Origin: Erythrobacter neustonensis
GTDB taxonomy: Bacteria > Pseudomonadota > Alphaproteobacteria > Sphingomonadales > Sphingomonadaceae
Direction of reading: 5' to 3'
Assembly (NCBI RefSeq): GCF_001663175.1
Contig: NZ_CP016033.1
Span: 992,001 to 1,056,000, forward strand
Length of the DNA stretch: 64,000 bases
Shown: piece by piece, positions 44,490 through 53,401 of the stretch
How the letters are laid out: each line of letters opens with the position of its first letter
How positions within the stretch are numbered: position 1 is the first letter of the stretch
Notes under the pieces: generated by a model
Database searches by the model: none
The model's input: only the letters and a program-made list of their open reading frames with translations
Told to the model about the DNA's origin: nothing
Program-made: the position numbers and the translations under genes

Positions 44490-45173
44490 CTAGCCCGCGT
44501 CCTTGAGGAAAGCAGCGCGCCAGACGCCCGGATACATCGCCTTCAGCGCGGCGACCTTGGGCGCATCCCAGCGGACGATATAGCCGTGGCGCGGATTGTT
44601 GAGCATGAAGTCCTGATGATAGGCTTCTGCCGGATAGAACGCCTTCATCGGCTCGATCCGGGTGACGATCGGCCTCGGCCACAGCCCCGCCTTGGAAAGC
44701 TGCGCGATATAGGCCTTGGCGACCGCGCTTTGTTCGGCATTGGTGGGCACCAGCGCGCTGCGATACTGCGCGCCGACATCGGGGCCCTGCCGGTTCTTCA
44801 GCGTCGGATCGGCGACGACCGAGAAATAGATCCGCAGCAATTGATCGTAACGGATCACCGCCGGGTCATAGGTCACCTTGACCGCCTCGGCATGGTCGGT
44901 GACCCCGCTCGACACCAGATCGTAGGTCGCACTGCGCCGGTCGCCGCCATGATAGCCCGAAACCACGCCGGTCACGCCCTTGACGTGGCTGAAGACCGCC
45001 TCGACCCCCCAGAAGCAGCCGCCGGCGAAGATCGCGGTCTTCAACCCCTTCCCTTCGGCGGCGGTGCGGGCGGCAGCGGGCGCCTTGACCGCCTCTTCCG
45101 CCGCCATTGCCGTGCCGCTGCACGCCGACAGGGTCAGCGAGGCGGCGGCGAGCAGGGCGGCGAGCTTGTGCAT
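44490..45173 (-). CDS. msrA: Peptide-methionine (S)-S-oxide reductase, exported lipoprotein form
   Basis: A 227-residue enzyme that reduces methionine-S-sulfoxide. The signal peptide ends in a lipobox (TLSAC, Cys at 18), placing it in the periplasm. The MsrA domain starts with AIFAGGCFWGVEAVF, the Cys being catalytic, followed by VSGYHGGDRRSATYDLVSSG and AEAYHQDFM. No further Cys occurs after the catalytic one, so recycling must use an external thiol. A small membrane-protein gene lies 6 bases upstream in the same operon. Confidence 0.95.
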   Translation of the reverse strand: MHKLAALLAAASLTLSACSGTAMAAEEAVKAPAAARTAAEGKGLKTAIFAGGCFWGVEAVFSHVKGVTGVVSGYHGGDRRSATYDLVSSGVTDHAEAVKVTYDPAVIRYDQLLRIYFSVVADPTLKNRQGPDVGAQYRSALVPTNAEQSAVAKAYIAQLSKAGLWPRPIVTRIEPMKAFYPAEAYHQDFMLNNPRHGYIVRWDAPKVAALKAMYPGVWRAAFLKDAG

Positions 45174-45179
45174 GGCGGA

Positions 45180-45380
45180 TCAGTCCTTCGCGGCGGAGGG
45201 GATGACGAATTCGGCGGTCGGCGCAGGGATGACGCTTGCCCCATCCGCAATTTCGGCAGCGTGCGCCGGGGAAGCGACCGCGCCCGCCCAATCGTCCGCA
45301 TTCAAGCCGACGATCGCCACCGCACCCAGCACGAAGCCGATGCCGAAGTTGCGATAGAGGTCGGTGGAGAAGAGACGCAT
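45180..45380 (-). CDS. Small membrane-anchored protein upstream of msrA
   Basis: A 66-residue product with a hydrophobic segment (about 11-24, FGIGFVLGAVAIVG) after a short basic start (MRLFSTDLYRN), then an Ala-rich tail. The gene ends 6 bases before msrA. No ribosome site is obvious before 45380; an in-frame start at 45422 would add 14 residues. I do not recognise the family; its position suggests it is co-expressed with msrA. Confidence 0.55.
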   Translation of the reverse strand: MRLFSTDLYRNFGIGFVLGAVAIVGLNADDWAGAVASPAHAAEIADGASVIPAPTAEFVIPSAAKD

Positions 45381-45837
45381 GGGAAAAACTCGTAATGGTT
45401 GCGATAGGAGCCGATAAGTCATGCCCGCCGCCGGATTGCAGTGGGATGAACTGGCAGTCCCGGGGTTTTCGCCTATCTGCCTGTAATAGTTACGTAAGCT
45501 TTGGCCGATGGATGCAGGGTGGGGCAGGCCGTGCGCAGGATGCGACGAGCGGGTGGATCAAAAGGCCGGTTGTCGGGCTTTTCTACAGTTCTGCCACGCG
45601 TTTACGGGAGCAGGAGCAGCGCGACAGATGAAACTGCCGGTTCTGCCCGCAAACACCTCCCGATGAATCAGGAAAAGTCTTAAGGTTCAATGGATTAACA
45701 GATTTCTTGGCGCGTTTCAGGCTGCGGCTAGACCGGCTTAGACCCCCGTTCAGCCACCCCCAGGCCGCGTTTGACCCCGCCCGAAGCGCCGGCAGCGCGC
45801 TGTGCGGGACGGGATCGAAACGCCTGCCCTTGCACCC
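45381..45837. other. 457-base intergenic region with a terminator-like hairpin
   Basis: No convincing gene is present. The region must hold the promoter of the msrA operon and the 3' end of purH, both on the minus strand. A hairpin flanked by A and T runs (AAAAGGCCG at 45561-45569 with CGGGCTTTT at 45575-45583, one mismatch) could end transcription from either side and may terminate a small RNA. The palindrome TTACGTAA sits near 45492. Confidence 0.5.
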
Positions 45838-47436
45838 TCAATGCCGGAAGTGCCGCATCCCGGTGAAGACCATCGCCAGACCCGCCGCATCGGCAGCCGC
45901 GATCACTTCGTCGTCGCGGATCGAGCCGCCCGGCTGGATCACCGCAGTCGCGCCTGCCTCGGCCGCCGAGATCAGCCCGTCGGCAAAGGGGAAGAAGGCA
46001 TCCGAAGCTACCGCGCTGCCTTGCGTGCGCGGTGCGGCCCAGCCGTGGGTTTCGGCCGCCTCCCTCGCCTTGATCGCGGCAATGCGCGCCGAATCGCGGC
46101 GGTTCATCTGACCCGCGCCGATCCCGGCGGTCGCGCCGTCCTTGGCATAGACGATCGCGTTGGATTTGACATGGCGCGCAACGGTCCAGGCGAACAGGCA
46201 GTCCTTGAGTTCCTGCTGTGTCGGCGCGCGCTTGGTGACGACCTTGAGATCGTAAGCCGCAATCGCGCCATTGTCGCGCGACTGGATCAGCACCCCGCCG
46301 GCGATGGTCTTCATCGCAAGACCGGGACGACGCGGATCGGGAAGCGTGCCGCATTCGAGCAGGCGCAGGTTCTTCTTCCTTGCAAAGATCTCGCGGGCTT
46401 CTGCAGAGACGCTTGGCGCAATCACCACCTCGGTAAAGATCGCGCTGATCGCTTCGGCGGTCGCGGCATCGAGCTCGGTGTTGACCGCGACGATCCCGCC
46501 GAACGCCGAAACGCTGTCGCAGGCCAACGCCGCTTCCCATGCCGAGAGCAGCGAGCCCGATTGCGCCACACCGCAGGGGTTGGCGTGCTTGACGATCACG
46601 ACCGCTGGTTCTTGGCCCGCAAATTCCGCGGCCAGTTCCAGCGCCGCACCGGCATCGTTGAGGTTGTTGTAGCTCAGTTCCTTGCCCTGCAGCTGCGTGG
46701 CCTGCGGGACGCCCGCAGTGCCTGCCACCTGCGGCAGATAGATCGCCGCCGACTGGTGCGGGTTTTCGCCGTAACGTAGCGTGTCCGCACGCTTCAGCGC
46801 GACGGGCAGCGTGTCGGGGAAGGCGCTGTGTTCGCCTTCGGGATCGGCAAAGGCAAACCAGCTCGCGATCGCGCTGTCATAGGCAGCGGTGCGGGCGTAG
46901 GCCTTGCCCGCCATGCGCGTGCGGAAGCCTTGCGTGGTCGCGCCGCCGTTCGCGTCCATTTCCGCAAGCAGTGCGTCATAGTCCGCAGGATCGGTAAGGA
47001 TCGTGACAAAGCCGTGGTTCTTCGCCGCCGAGCGCACCATCGAAGGCCCGCCGATGTCGATGTTCTCGATGATCTCAGCGCGGCTTGCGCCCTTTGCCAC
47101 CGTGGCCTCGAAGGGATAGAGATTGACCACCACCAGATCGATCGCGCCGATCCCGTGGGCCTCCATCGCCGCGACGTGCTCGGGGTTGTCGCGCAGCGCG
47201 AGCAGCCCGCCGTGGACCGTGGGGTGCAGCGTCTTGACCCGCCCGTCCATCATCTCGGGAAAGCCGGTAAGGTCCGAGACGTCCTTCACGCTGAGCCCCG
47301 CATCGCGCAGGGCCTTGGCGGTGCCGCCGGTGCTGACCAGTTCGACCCCGCGCGCGGCCAGCGCAGCGCCCAGATCGGCCAAACCGCTCTTGTCGGACAC
47401 CGACAGCAGCGCCCGCTTGATTGCACCTTCGCTCAT
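45838..47436 (-). CDS. purH: Bifunctional AICAR transformylase/IMP cyclohydrolase
   Basis: A 532-residue enzyme for the last two steps of IMP synthesis. The N-terminal MGS-like IMP cyclohydrolase domain (about 1-150) shows [47 protein letters not shown] and [13 protein letters not shown]. The AICARFT domain follows with [26 protein letters not shown] and [10 protein letters not shown]. Length is standard. The ATG at 47436 lies 8 bases after the heparinase-like gene stop, so it is part of the rpe-heparinase-purH operon. Confidence 0.98.
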   Translation of the reverse strand: MSEGAIKRALLSVSDKSGLADLGAALAARGVELVSTGGTAKALRDAGLSVKDVSDLTGFPEMMDGRVKTLHPTVHGGLLALRDNPEHVAAMEAHGIGAIDLVVVNLYPFEATVAKGASRAEIIENIDIGGPSMVRSAAKNHGFVTILTDPADYDALLAEMDANGGATTQGFRTRMAGKAYARTAAYDSAIASWFAFADPEGEHSAFPDTLPVALKRADTLRYGENPHQSAAIYLPQVAGTAGVPQATQLQGKELSYNNLNDAGAALELAAEFAGQEPAVVIVKHANPCGVAQSGSLLSAWEAALACDSVSAFGGIVAVNTELDAATAEAISAIFTEVVIAPSVSAEAREIFARKKNLRLLECGTLPDPRRPGLAMKTIAGGVLIQSRDNGAIAAYDLKVVTKRAPTQQELKDCLFAWTVARHVKSNAIVYAKDGATAGIGAGQMNRRDSARIAAIKAREAAETHGWAAPRTQGSAVASDAFFPFADGLISAAEAGATAVIQPGGSIRDDEVIAAADAAGLAMVFTGMRHFRH

Positions 47437-47444
47437 GCTTGAAA

Positions 47445-49322
47445 CTATCCCGTTTTCTTGAAGCGCCAGGAGAATTGTCCTCCGCCGCGCGATGCCAGTC
47501 CTTCGATCACCAGCTGTGAGGTGCCATGCGGTCGGCCGTCGCCGTCGACCCACAGGCTGTCCTCGGCTGACAGCGTGATCTCGCCGGTGCCAGCCCTATC
47601 CCCGCCGAGCCGGAATTGCCAGAGCCGCCCGTCGGGCAGCATCAGGCTCGCGCCGCGCTTGTCGCCGGACAATTGCACCTCGACCCCGCGGCCAAGATGG
47701 AACCGCAGCGCAAAGGCGATCCGCCCGCGCTTGCCGCCGCGTGCGGTGGGGACGAGGATATCTTCACCCGCCAGTTCGGTGCCGTCGCCCGACAGCGTGA
47801 GGATGCGCTGGTGGGTCAGGCCAAAGCGGCTGGCATAGCCGTCATGCGCGGCCTCGATCCGCACCGCTTCGCGCATCCCGGGGCGGGTGATGACCTTGCG
47901 ATCGACATCGACCGTCTCGACCCCCTTGCCGAGCTTGCCGTGGAGCAGCACCGCGGTCGAATTGGCATTGTCGAGAACGAGCGTGGAAAACGCCGCGGTG
48001 GCGCGCAGGCCCTGCCCGATGCGCGCGGGCACCTGTCCGCCTGCCAGCGCCGCGCCGCCGCAGTTGACGATGATCCGCTGCGGCCCATCGGACAGTTCGA
48101 AGGCCAGCGTCGAGGCGCAGCCGACCCGCGCATGCTTGGCGCGCGGCGGCGGGGCGGTGTCGAACTGCACCAGCGTCTCGCCCGCTTTGATCCGGCTGTA
48201 GCCCCAGCCCCCCACCGTGGCGAGCGGGCGGGTGCGCACCCCGCTGGCATCAATCACCGCGGCGACTTCGCCCGCGCCGATCGCGCCCTGTCCCTGCCAG
48301 CTGCCCAGCGTGCCGTCGGCGTGGCGCAGCGCCAGCAGCGGCGGCACCAGCAATTCGCGCATCACGCCGAGCGCGGGCGGCGGGGCGATGTCGGCAGCGT
48401 CATAGCAGGCGATCAGATCGGTCAGCAGCCGGATCGCACCCAGTTGCGCGGCGGGACAGCGCGACAGCACGCCGCCATCCTCGCCCACCATATCGCCCAG
48501 CGCGGCGACCAGCCCGGCCTCGCCGAACAGCCGGCGCGGCTTGCCGTGGGGAAGCAGCAGCCCTGCCGCCACGACGCCGGCAAATCCGGCAACCTGCCCG
48601 AAACCTGCCGGCTCGCCCGGGCTACGCTTGTCGAGCCAGGTCGCGGTTTCGGCAATCGCGGCAAGCAGGCGCGATTTCAGCGCCTTGTCATTGCCGCCGA
48701 GTACCAGCGGAGCGTGCACCAGCCATGCCAGTAGCCGGAGGCCCGCCAGTTCGGTATCCCATGCCGGCCCCTTGCCCACCGCGCCGTGCGCGTGGAGCCA
48801 GCGGGCGGCGACCTGTTCGGCCGCCGCTTCGGCGCGCGATGTGCTTGCGGCCAGATCGGCGAGCCAGCTGAAGGAATGGACCACCCGCTCGACCCCCGGC
48901 GGGTGGTGCGCCGAAGGGGAGAAATCGAAGCTCGCCACCGGCAGGCGCGTGCCGTGGATCAGGAAATATCCCGCGCGCAAGGCCGTGCCCGCCGCGCGGT
49001 CGCCGCGATTCGGGCTGTCGACCGTGGCCAGCACGCGCACCGCCTGCGGGCGACGGAAGGGGGCGGCGATCGCGTGCCCCGGAATGCCCAGCCGGTAGGC
49101 CAGCCGGATCAGCGCTTCGCCCGGGCCCGATTTGACCGTGATGATATCCGACAGCGCGAGCGCCCGCGATGGCTCCTCGAGCGCAGGCAGCGCTGCGGTC
49201 GCGGCAGCGGGCAAGGCCCCCGCCTCGGGCCCATTGCCCAGCGGCAGCGCGGCTGCATCATCCACCCGCGCTACCAGTGCATCGGCGCGCGCTGCGGCGG
49301 GTGGGCGCAGCACTGTCGCCAT
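47445..49322 (-). CDS. Heparinase II/III family protein
   Basis: A 625-residue protein with an N-terminal alpha-helical toroid (about 100-340) and a C-terminal beta-sandwich Hepar_II_III domain (about 350-600). The segment [18 protein letters not shown] and the run [10 protein letters not shown] mark the second domain. Family members are polysaccharide lyases, usually periplasmic, yet no signal peptide is visible at the chosen start ([14 protein letters not shown]). The ATG overlaps the rpe stop as TAATG, so it is in an operon with rpe and purH. A role in turnover of uronic-acid or cell-envelope glycans is only inferred. Confidence 0.85.
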   Translation of the reverse strand: MATVLRPPAAARADALVARVDDAAALPLGNGPEAGALPAAATAALPALEEPSRALALSDIITVKSGPGEALIRLAYRLGIPGHAIAAPFRRPQAVRVLATVDSPNRGDRAAGTALRAGYFLIHGTRLPVASFDFSPSAHHPPGVERVVHSFSWLADLAASTSRAEAAAEQVAARWLHAHGAVGKGPAWDTELAGLRLLAWLVHAPLVLGGNDKALKSRLLAAIAETATWLDKRSPGEPAGFGQVAGFAGVVAAGLLLPHGKPRRLFGEAGLVAALGDMVGEDGGVLSRCPAAQLGAIRLLTDLIACYDAADIAPPPALGVMRELLVPPLLALRHADGTLGSWQGQGAIGAGEVAAVIDASGVRTRPLATVGGWGYSRIKAGETLVQFDTAPPPRAKHARVGCASTLAFELSDGPQRIIVNCGGAALAGGQVPARIGQGLRATAAFSTLVLDNANSTAVLLHGKLGKGVETVDVDRKVITRPGMREAVRIEAAHDGYASRFGLTHQRILTLSGDGTELAGEDILVPTARGGKRGRIAFALRFHLGRGVEVQLSGDKRGASLMLPDGRLWQFRLGGDRAGTGEITLSAEDSLWVDGDGRPHGTSQLVIEGLASRGGGQFSWRFKKTG

Positions 49323-49984
49323 TACCTGCCGGCCTTGAGCGCGGCGATATTGGCGGCGTAGTGATCCGCGCCGCCCTTGAAGGTGGCAGACCCTGCGACC
49401 AGCACATCGGCGCCCGCCTCGACACACATGCGCGCGGTTTCGGCGTTGACCCCGCCATCGACCTGCAGGTGGATCGCCCGGCCCGATCGCGTGATCATCG
49501 ACCGGATCCGCGCGATCTTGTCCAATTGCGAGGGGATGAAGCTCTGCCCGCCAAAGCCGGGATTAACGCTCATCACCAGCACCAGATCGGCCAGATCCAT
49601 CAGGTTGTCGAGCACCTCGACCGGCGTGCCGGGGTTGATCACCACGCCTGCCTTCTTGCCCAGCGCCTTGATCGCCTGGAGCGTGCGGTGGATGTGGGGC
49701 CCCGCTTCGGGGTGGACGGTGATGATGTCCGCGCCGGCCGAAGCGAAGGCTTCGAGATAGGCGTCGACCGGGCTGATCATCAGGTGGACATCGAAGGGCT
49801 TGGCACTGTGCGGGCGCAATGCCTTGACCACATCGGGACCGATCGTGATGTTGGGCACGAAATGGCCGTCCATCACGTCAATATGGATCCAGTCGGCACC
49901 GGCAGCATCGACCGCGCGGACTTCCTCGCCCAGACGGGCAAAATCGGCAGACAGGATCGATGGGGAAATAAGGGGGGTTGTCAT
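49322..49984 (-). CDS. rpe: Ribulose-phosphate 3-epimerase
   Basis: A 220-residue TIM-barrel enzyme that interconverts ribulose 5-phosphate and xylulose 5-phosphate in the pentose phosphate and Calvin pathways. Catalytic and metal motifs are [10 protein letters not shown] (about 9), [14 protein letters not shown] (about 32), FDVHLMI (about 64), [13 protein letters not shown] (about 137) and [10 protein letters not shown] (about 175). Everything is intact. First gene of the rpe-heparinase-purH operon; no strong ribosome site lies close to the ATG. Confidence 0.97.
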   Translation of the reverse strand: MTTPLISPSILSADFARLGEEVRAVDAAGADWIHIDVMDGHFVPNITIGPDVVKALRPHSAKPFDVHLMISPVDAYLEAFASAGADIITVHPEAGPHIHRTLQAIKALGKKAGVVINPGTPVEVLDNLMDLADLVLVMSVNPGFGGQSFIPSQLDKIARIRSMITRSGRAIHLQVDGGVNAETARMCVEAGADVLVAGSATFKGGADHYAANIAALKAGR

Positions 49985-50168
49985 GGCGCGGGCAGTTGGC
50001 CTTTCCTGGACGCTTTACCAGCCATAGATGCCGCGCGAATCGCAGAGCAAGGCGCAAGGCGAGGCTTTTCCACGGTGAACGGCAGGCGATGCGCCAATTA
50101 AGCCGCAATTCAGACGCAACCGGGCATTACCCCGCTTTGGCCGGATGCGCCTTGATGACCAGCATCGC

Positions 50169-50218
50169 TTGCGTGTCCACGGATTCCCTTTTTATAAGAT
50201 GCTGCCAACCTTAAGGTT
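50169..50218 (+). promoter_or_regulatory. Candidate promoter and 12-bp palindrome before the DUF2141 gene
   Basis: TTGCGT (50169-50174) and TATAAG (50193-50198) are 18 bases apart, a plausible promoter. About ten bases downstream, near the expected transcription start, is the perfect palindrome AACCTTAAGGTT (50207-50218), whose second half carries the AAGG ribosome site for the ATG at 50225. A repressor bound here, or the RNA itself, could block expression. Confidence 0.5.
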
Positions 50219-50224
50219 TTGCCG

Positions 50225-50755
50225 ATGATTGCCCGTGCTGCCCCCTCCCGCCTGTCCACTCTTGCCCGCCGCACTGCGGCGGGGCTGGCACTGGCCGGCC
50301 TGATCGCTGCGCCGGGTGCGGCGCAGGGTTACGCCTATGGCCGTTCGGCGGGCAACGATGCCGGGCAATGCGCCGCAGGCAAGGGGCCGGCGGTGCAGAT
50401 CAATGTCACCGGGATCAAGTCCGCCAGCGGCAACCTGTTCGTGCGCGCCTACCCCGCGACCAAGGCCGACTGGCTGGTGAGCAAGCGTTACGTGATGCGC
50501 GTCGATGCCAAGCCGCGTGCGGGCAGCATGACCGTGTGCGTGCCGCTACCCGCTGCAGGCGATTTTGCGATCGCGGTGCAGCACGACGTCAACGGCAACC
50601 GCCAGACCGATCTGTCCGACGGGGCGGGGATGTCGAACAATCCCGGGATCAAGAAGGTGCTCGGCCTCGTCCCGCGCCCGCCGACGGTCGACAAGACGCG
50701 CTTTTCGGCAGGTCCGGGTGTGACCCGGATGACGATTTCGATGCAGTATATGTAA
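50225..50755 (+). CDS. DUF2141 domain exported protein
   Basis: A 176-residue protein with a signal peptide (about 1-34, ending APGAAQG) and a DUF2141 beta-sandwich domain (about 50-175). QINVTGIKSASGNLFVRAYP, CVPLPAAGDFAIAVQHDVNGN and ISMQYM at the end are typical. The NGNRQTDLSDG stretch looks like a Ca2+-binding loop. Such proteins are small periplasmic or surface proteins of unknown role. A promoter and an unusual palindrome precede the start. Convergent with the next gene. Confidence 0.88.
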   Translation: MIARAAPSRLSTLARRTAAGLALAGLIAAPGAAQGYAYGRSAGNDAGQCAAGKGPAVQINVTGIKSASGNLFVRAYPATKADWLVSKRYVMRVDAKPRAGSMTVCVPLPAAGDFAIAVQHDVNGNRQTDLSDGAGMSNNPGIKKVLGLVPRPPTVDKTRFSAGPGVTRMTISMQYM

Positions 50756-50765
50756 GGCGCGCGGC

Positions 50766-51677
50766 CTAGCGCCGCTGGCGGCGGTGGCGGCTGAGCTCCC
50801 ACAACACCTGCGGCGCGGCGAGCAATGGGAAACGCTCGCGAAACGGGGTGACCTTTACGGGCATCCCGGTGTGGCGCTCGATCTTCCACGCCGCATAACG
50901 CGCTGCGCCCTCGAATGTGGTGCTTGCCTTGACCAGCCGCAGCAGGTTGAGCGGTTTGCCCAGCCTGCGGCGGCGCTGCCACCAGTGCAGGATCCGCGCG
51001 CGTTCGCTTGCGCCAAGCTTTGGGGTGAGGCGCGCGCCCTCCAGCCCCGGATCGATCCCGCCCGCCGCCAGCGCCAGCGGCAGAAGCCCCGCGAAGTGAT
51101 CGGCATTGACGCTGAGGATATCGTTCTCGCGTCCGCCCTTCTCGACCCGGAATTCGGCGGCATAGGTGGCGCGGAACAGCGCGCGCCAGTAATCTTCGGC
51201 GGTGCCGTTTTCAGGGCCGAGCGCTGCGGCCAGCCGGGCGGCGGTGGTCGCTGCCGACGCGACAGCGGCGATCACCTGCGCGCGCGCGGTTTCGTCCGCT
51301 GTCCAGATCAGCGCCGACGGCTGGACGAAGCGCGCCCAGATCGTGGTGTCGGCCAGTTCGCCGCTCGCCGCCTTGGCAAATGTCGCCAACCGCATCGTCG
51401 CGACCTTGGCGCGCAGCGTTTCGCCCTCATTCGCGCGCTCGTGGTAGGACACTTCGGGCCAGATCGCGGCCTCGCGCTTGCCGGGGATCAGCAGATAGAA
51501 ATCGAGCACCCCGTCGAGCGATCCGGTGCGCAGGTTCGATCCATAGAACAGCACAGCGACCGCCCCTGCCGCATCGGCAAGCGCACGGGCGAAATCCTCG
51601 ACGGCCGGATCGACCCGCACCGCCAGTCGTGCGGCGATACGTTCGGTCAGCAGCGCCGCATCTGGCGCGGCGCTCAT
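50766..51677 (-). CDS. Putative nucleotidyltransferase, Tam41-like, paired with a lipid kinase
   Basis: This 303-residue protein is not confidently assigned. Residues 44-62 read FYGSNLRTGSLDGVLDFYLL; a Gly-Ser followed by an Asp-x-x-x-Asp is the signature of the nucleotidyltransferase fold. The later segment LRAKVATMRLATFAKAASGE, then WARFVQPSALIW, resembles the region after the active site in mitochondrial Tam41 phosphatidate cytidylyltransferases. The ATG overlaps the stop of the lipid-kinase gene as ATGA. A kinase making a lipid phosphate followed by an enzyme activating it with CTP would be a coherent pair (inference). It is cytosolic or membrane-peripheral, with a basic C-terminus. Confidence 0.55.
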   Translation of the reverse strand: MSAAPDAALLTERIAARLAVRVDPAVEDFARALADAAGAVAVLFYGSNLRTGSLDGVLDFYLLIPGKREAAIWPEVSYHERANEGETLRAKVATMRLATFAKAASGELADTTIWARFVQPSALIWTADETARAQVIAAVASAATTAARLAAALGPENGTAEDYWRALFRATYAAEFRVEKGGRENDILSVNADHFAGLLPLALAAGGIDPGLEGARLTPKLGASERARILHWWQRRRRLGKPLNLLRLVKASTTFEGAARYAAWKIERHTGMPVKVTPFRERFPLLAAPQVLWELSRHRRQRR

Positions 51678-52708
51678 GGCGCGACGAAGGCGAGCTCCGG
51701 CCCCTGCTCGATCAGGTAATCGCCTGCCGGGAACGCCTCACCATCGAGGATGAACTGGTCGCCGATCGATAGGCTGAACTGGGTCGCGGCGAGTTGATGG
51801 ATGCCGCGTTCGCGCAGGCCGTGCTTGACCACGCCGGTCAGCACCAGCGGGATGAGCGCGGTGCTGCGGCGCGAAATCTGGTCGATCGCGGCGAGCTTCA
51901 ACCCGCCCTTCAGCGGACCGAACGGCCTGATCCCGGCGGGCAGGCGTTCGAGCGTCGAGGCGAACAGGAGCTGCCGCATCGCCGGATCGCCGTGACCGCT
52001 GTGCGCCATCGGCACATTTCCTGCGCCCAGCCCGATCTGCATCGGCGCGCCCTGCCGCCAGGGGTTGTTGCGCGTCGCGAACAGCGATTGCAGCAGCGCC
52101 CAGCCTGCGGTCACCGCCACCACCATGCTGTCGAACGCGCCGAGCTTGTGCGCGCTCTGTCCGGCCTGCGTGGCCTTGGTAAAGGCGCCTGCACCAAGGA
52201 TGAAGCCCGCCACGCGCTTGCCCGGCTCGTCCGCGGTCGACACGGTCATCGGGCGGCGGTGGATGCGGCTGCCATGATCGAGCGCCTCGATCGCGTCCTG
52301 CAGGGTCCAGTCGTCGGGCACGCCGAGATCGACGGTCAGCGCATTGGTCTTGCCCTTGGGCAGCACCGCGATCGCGGGCCAATCGTCGCCGAAGATCGCC
52401 TGTCCGCAGGTCAGCACGTCGCGCACCGTCCCGTCGCCGCCATTGATGACGAGCAGGTCGATGCCCTTTTCCGCAAATTCGGTCAGCGCCAGCGGCAGTT
52501 GCCCGCGCTCCCGCGGCTGGGCGATATGGACGTGCGGGCACACCCCGCAGTCGAAATCGGCACCCAGATTGCGGTGGCTGCGCGGGTTGTAGATCACCCC
52601 CACGGTCGGCGCCTGCCCCGCATCGCGCACACGCCGCACGCGGACGCGCGGGTTCGCGGCGGGATCGACCCGCGGGATCTGGGCAAATTCGAAGATCTGC
52701 GGTGGCAT
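51674..52708 (-). CDS. Diacylglycerol/lipid kinase family protein
   Basis: A 344-residue protein with a DAGK catalytic domain. The nucleotide-binding part shows VGVIYNPRSHRN (about 36) and LLVINGGDGTVRDVL (about 85-99), the GGDGT motif of this superfamily. The next motif, normally LPxGTxN, reads LPKGKTNALT (about 116), so the second phosphate-contact residue differs. It would phosphorylate diacylglycerol, a sphingoid base or a related lipid alcohol using ATP. The start at 52708 was chosen over 52792. The gene is coupled to the downstream putative nucleotidyltransferase. Confidence 0.82.
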   Translation of the reverse strand: MPPQIFEFAQIPRVDPAANPRVRVRRVRDAGQAPTVGVIYNPRSHRNLGADFDCGVCPHVHIAQPRERGQLPLALTEFAEKGIDLLVINGGDGTVRDVLTCGQAIFGDDWPAIAVLPKGKTNALTVDLGVPDDWTLQDAIEALDHGSRIHRRPMTVSTADEPGKRVAGFILGAGAFTKATQAGQSAHKLGAFDSMVVAVTAGWALLQSLFATRNNPWRQGAPMQIGLGAGNVPMAHSGHGDPAMRQLLFASTLERLPAGIRPFGPLKGGLKLAAIDQISRRSTALIPLVLTGVVKHGLRERGIHQLAATQFSLSIGDQFILDGEAFPAGDYLIEQGPELAFVAP

Positions 52709-52824
52709 GCTGGTCCTATAGGTGGCGCGAAGGTGTTTTGCCACTGCAATCCTGACCCTGAACTGTAACCGAACGGGATGGGAACTGCGCAAGCGCCCTG
52801 ATGCGCGCGATTGCCGATGCCGCG

Positions 52825-53265
52825 CTACTCGCCGCTTTCGAGCGTGCGGATCGTGAACTGGCTCACCAGCCGCTGAACCCCGGGCAATGCGGACAGGATT
52901 TCTCGGTGGATGCGTTCGTAACTGTCATCGTCGCGCACCAGCACCTTGATGAGATAGTCCGACGGCCCGCTCATCAGGTGGGCTTCGGCGACTTGGCGGG
53001 TGCGCGCGAGCGCCTCCTCGAAGGCGAGCATGGTTGCCTGCCGCTGATCGGTGAGTGTGACCTGCACGAAAACGGTCGAGGGATTGCCCTGCGCCGCGCG
53101 CGAGAGGCGGGCGCGGTATCCGGCGATCGCGCCGGCCTCCTCCAGCGCCTTGACCCGGCGGTGCGCAGCGGAAGGCGACAGCCCGACCCGTGCGCCCAGC
53201 GCCTCTCCGGTCATCCGCGCGTCGGCTGACAAAAGCTCAAGAATCTTTCGGTCGATCCGGTCCAT
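52825..53265 (-). CDS. Lrp/AsnC-family regulator, probable activator/repressor of ald
   Basis: A 146-residue protein with an N-terminal HTH (DRIDRKILELLSADARMTGEAL, then VGLSPSAAHRRVKALEEAG) and a C-terminal RAM/AsnC ligand-binding domain (about 65-140) containing GPSDYLIKVLVRDDDSYE. It is divergently transcribed from alanine dehydrogenase across a 136-base spacer with AT-rich patches (TATTTT near 53273, CATAAAAATT near 53380). This is the arrangement of AldR/PutR-type regulators that sense an amino acid and control the neighbour (inference from family). Confidence 0.92.
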   Translation of the reverse strand: MDRIDRKILELLSADARMTGEALGARVGLSPSAAHRRVKALEEAGAIAGYRARLSRAAQGNPSTVFVQVTLTDQRQATMLAFEEALARTRQVAEAHLMSGPSDYLIKVLVRDDDSYERIHREILSALPGVQRLVSQFTIRTLESGE

Positions 53266-53401
53266 TGGCGGATATTTTGCGAGAAAGTGGAAGTCGGCGC
53301 AAGAATTTCCTGCCGCGCGGCCCCGCCGGCGCCATCAACGCCAAGAAAGCGCAGACGCTTTATGTTACACTCCGGCGCATAAAAATTGCTGGAGAGAGAA
53401 C

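Noticed and set aside
45501..45683. A 60-codon frame in the msrA-purH spacer
   Set aside because: No ribosome site, no hydrophobic or domain-like pattern, and it crosses the terminator-like hairpin.
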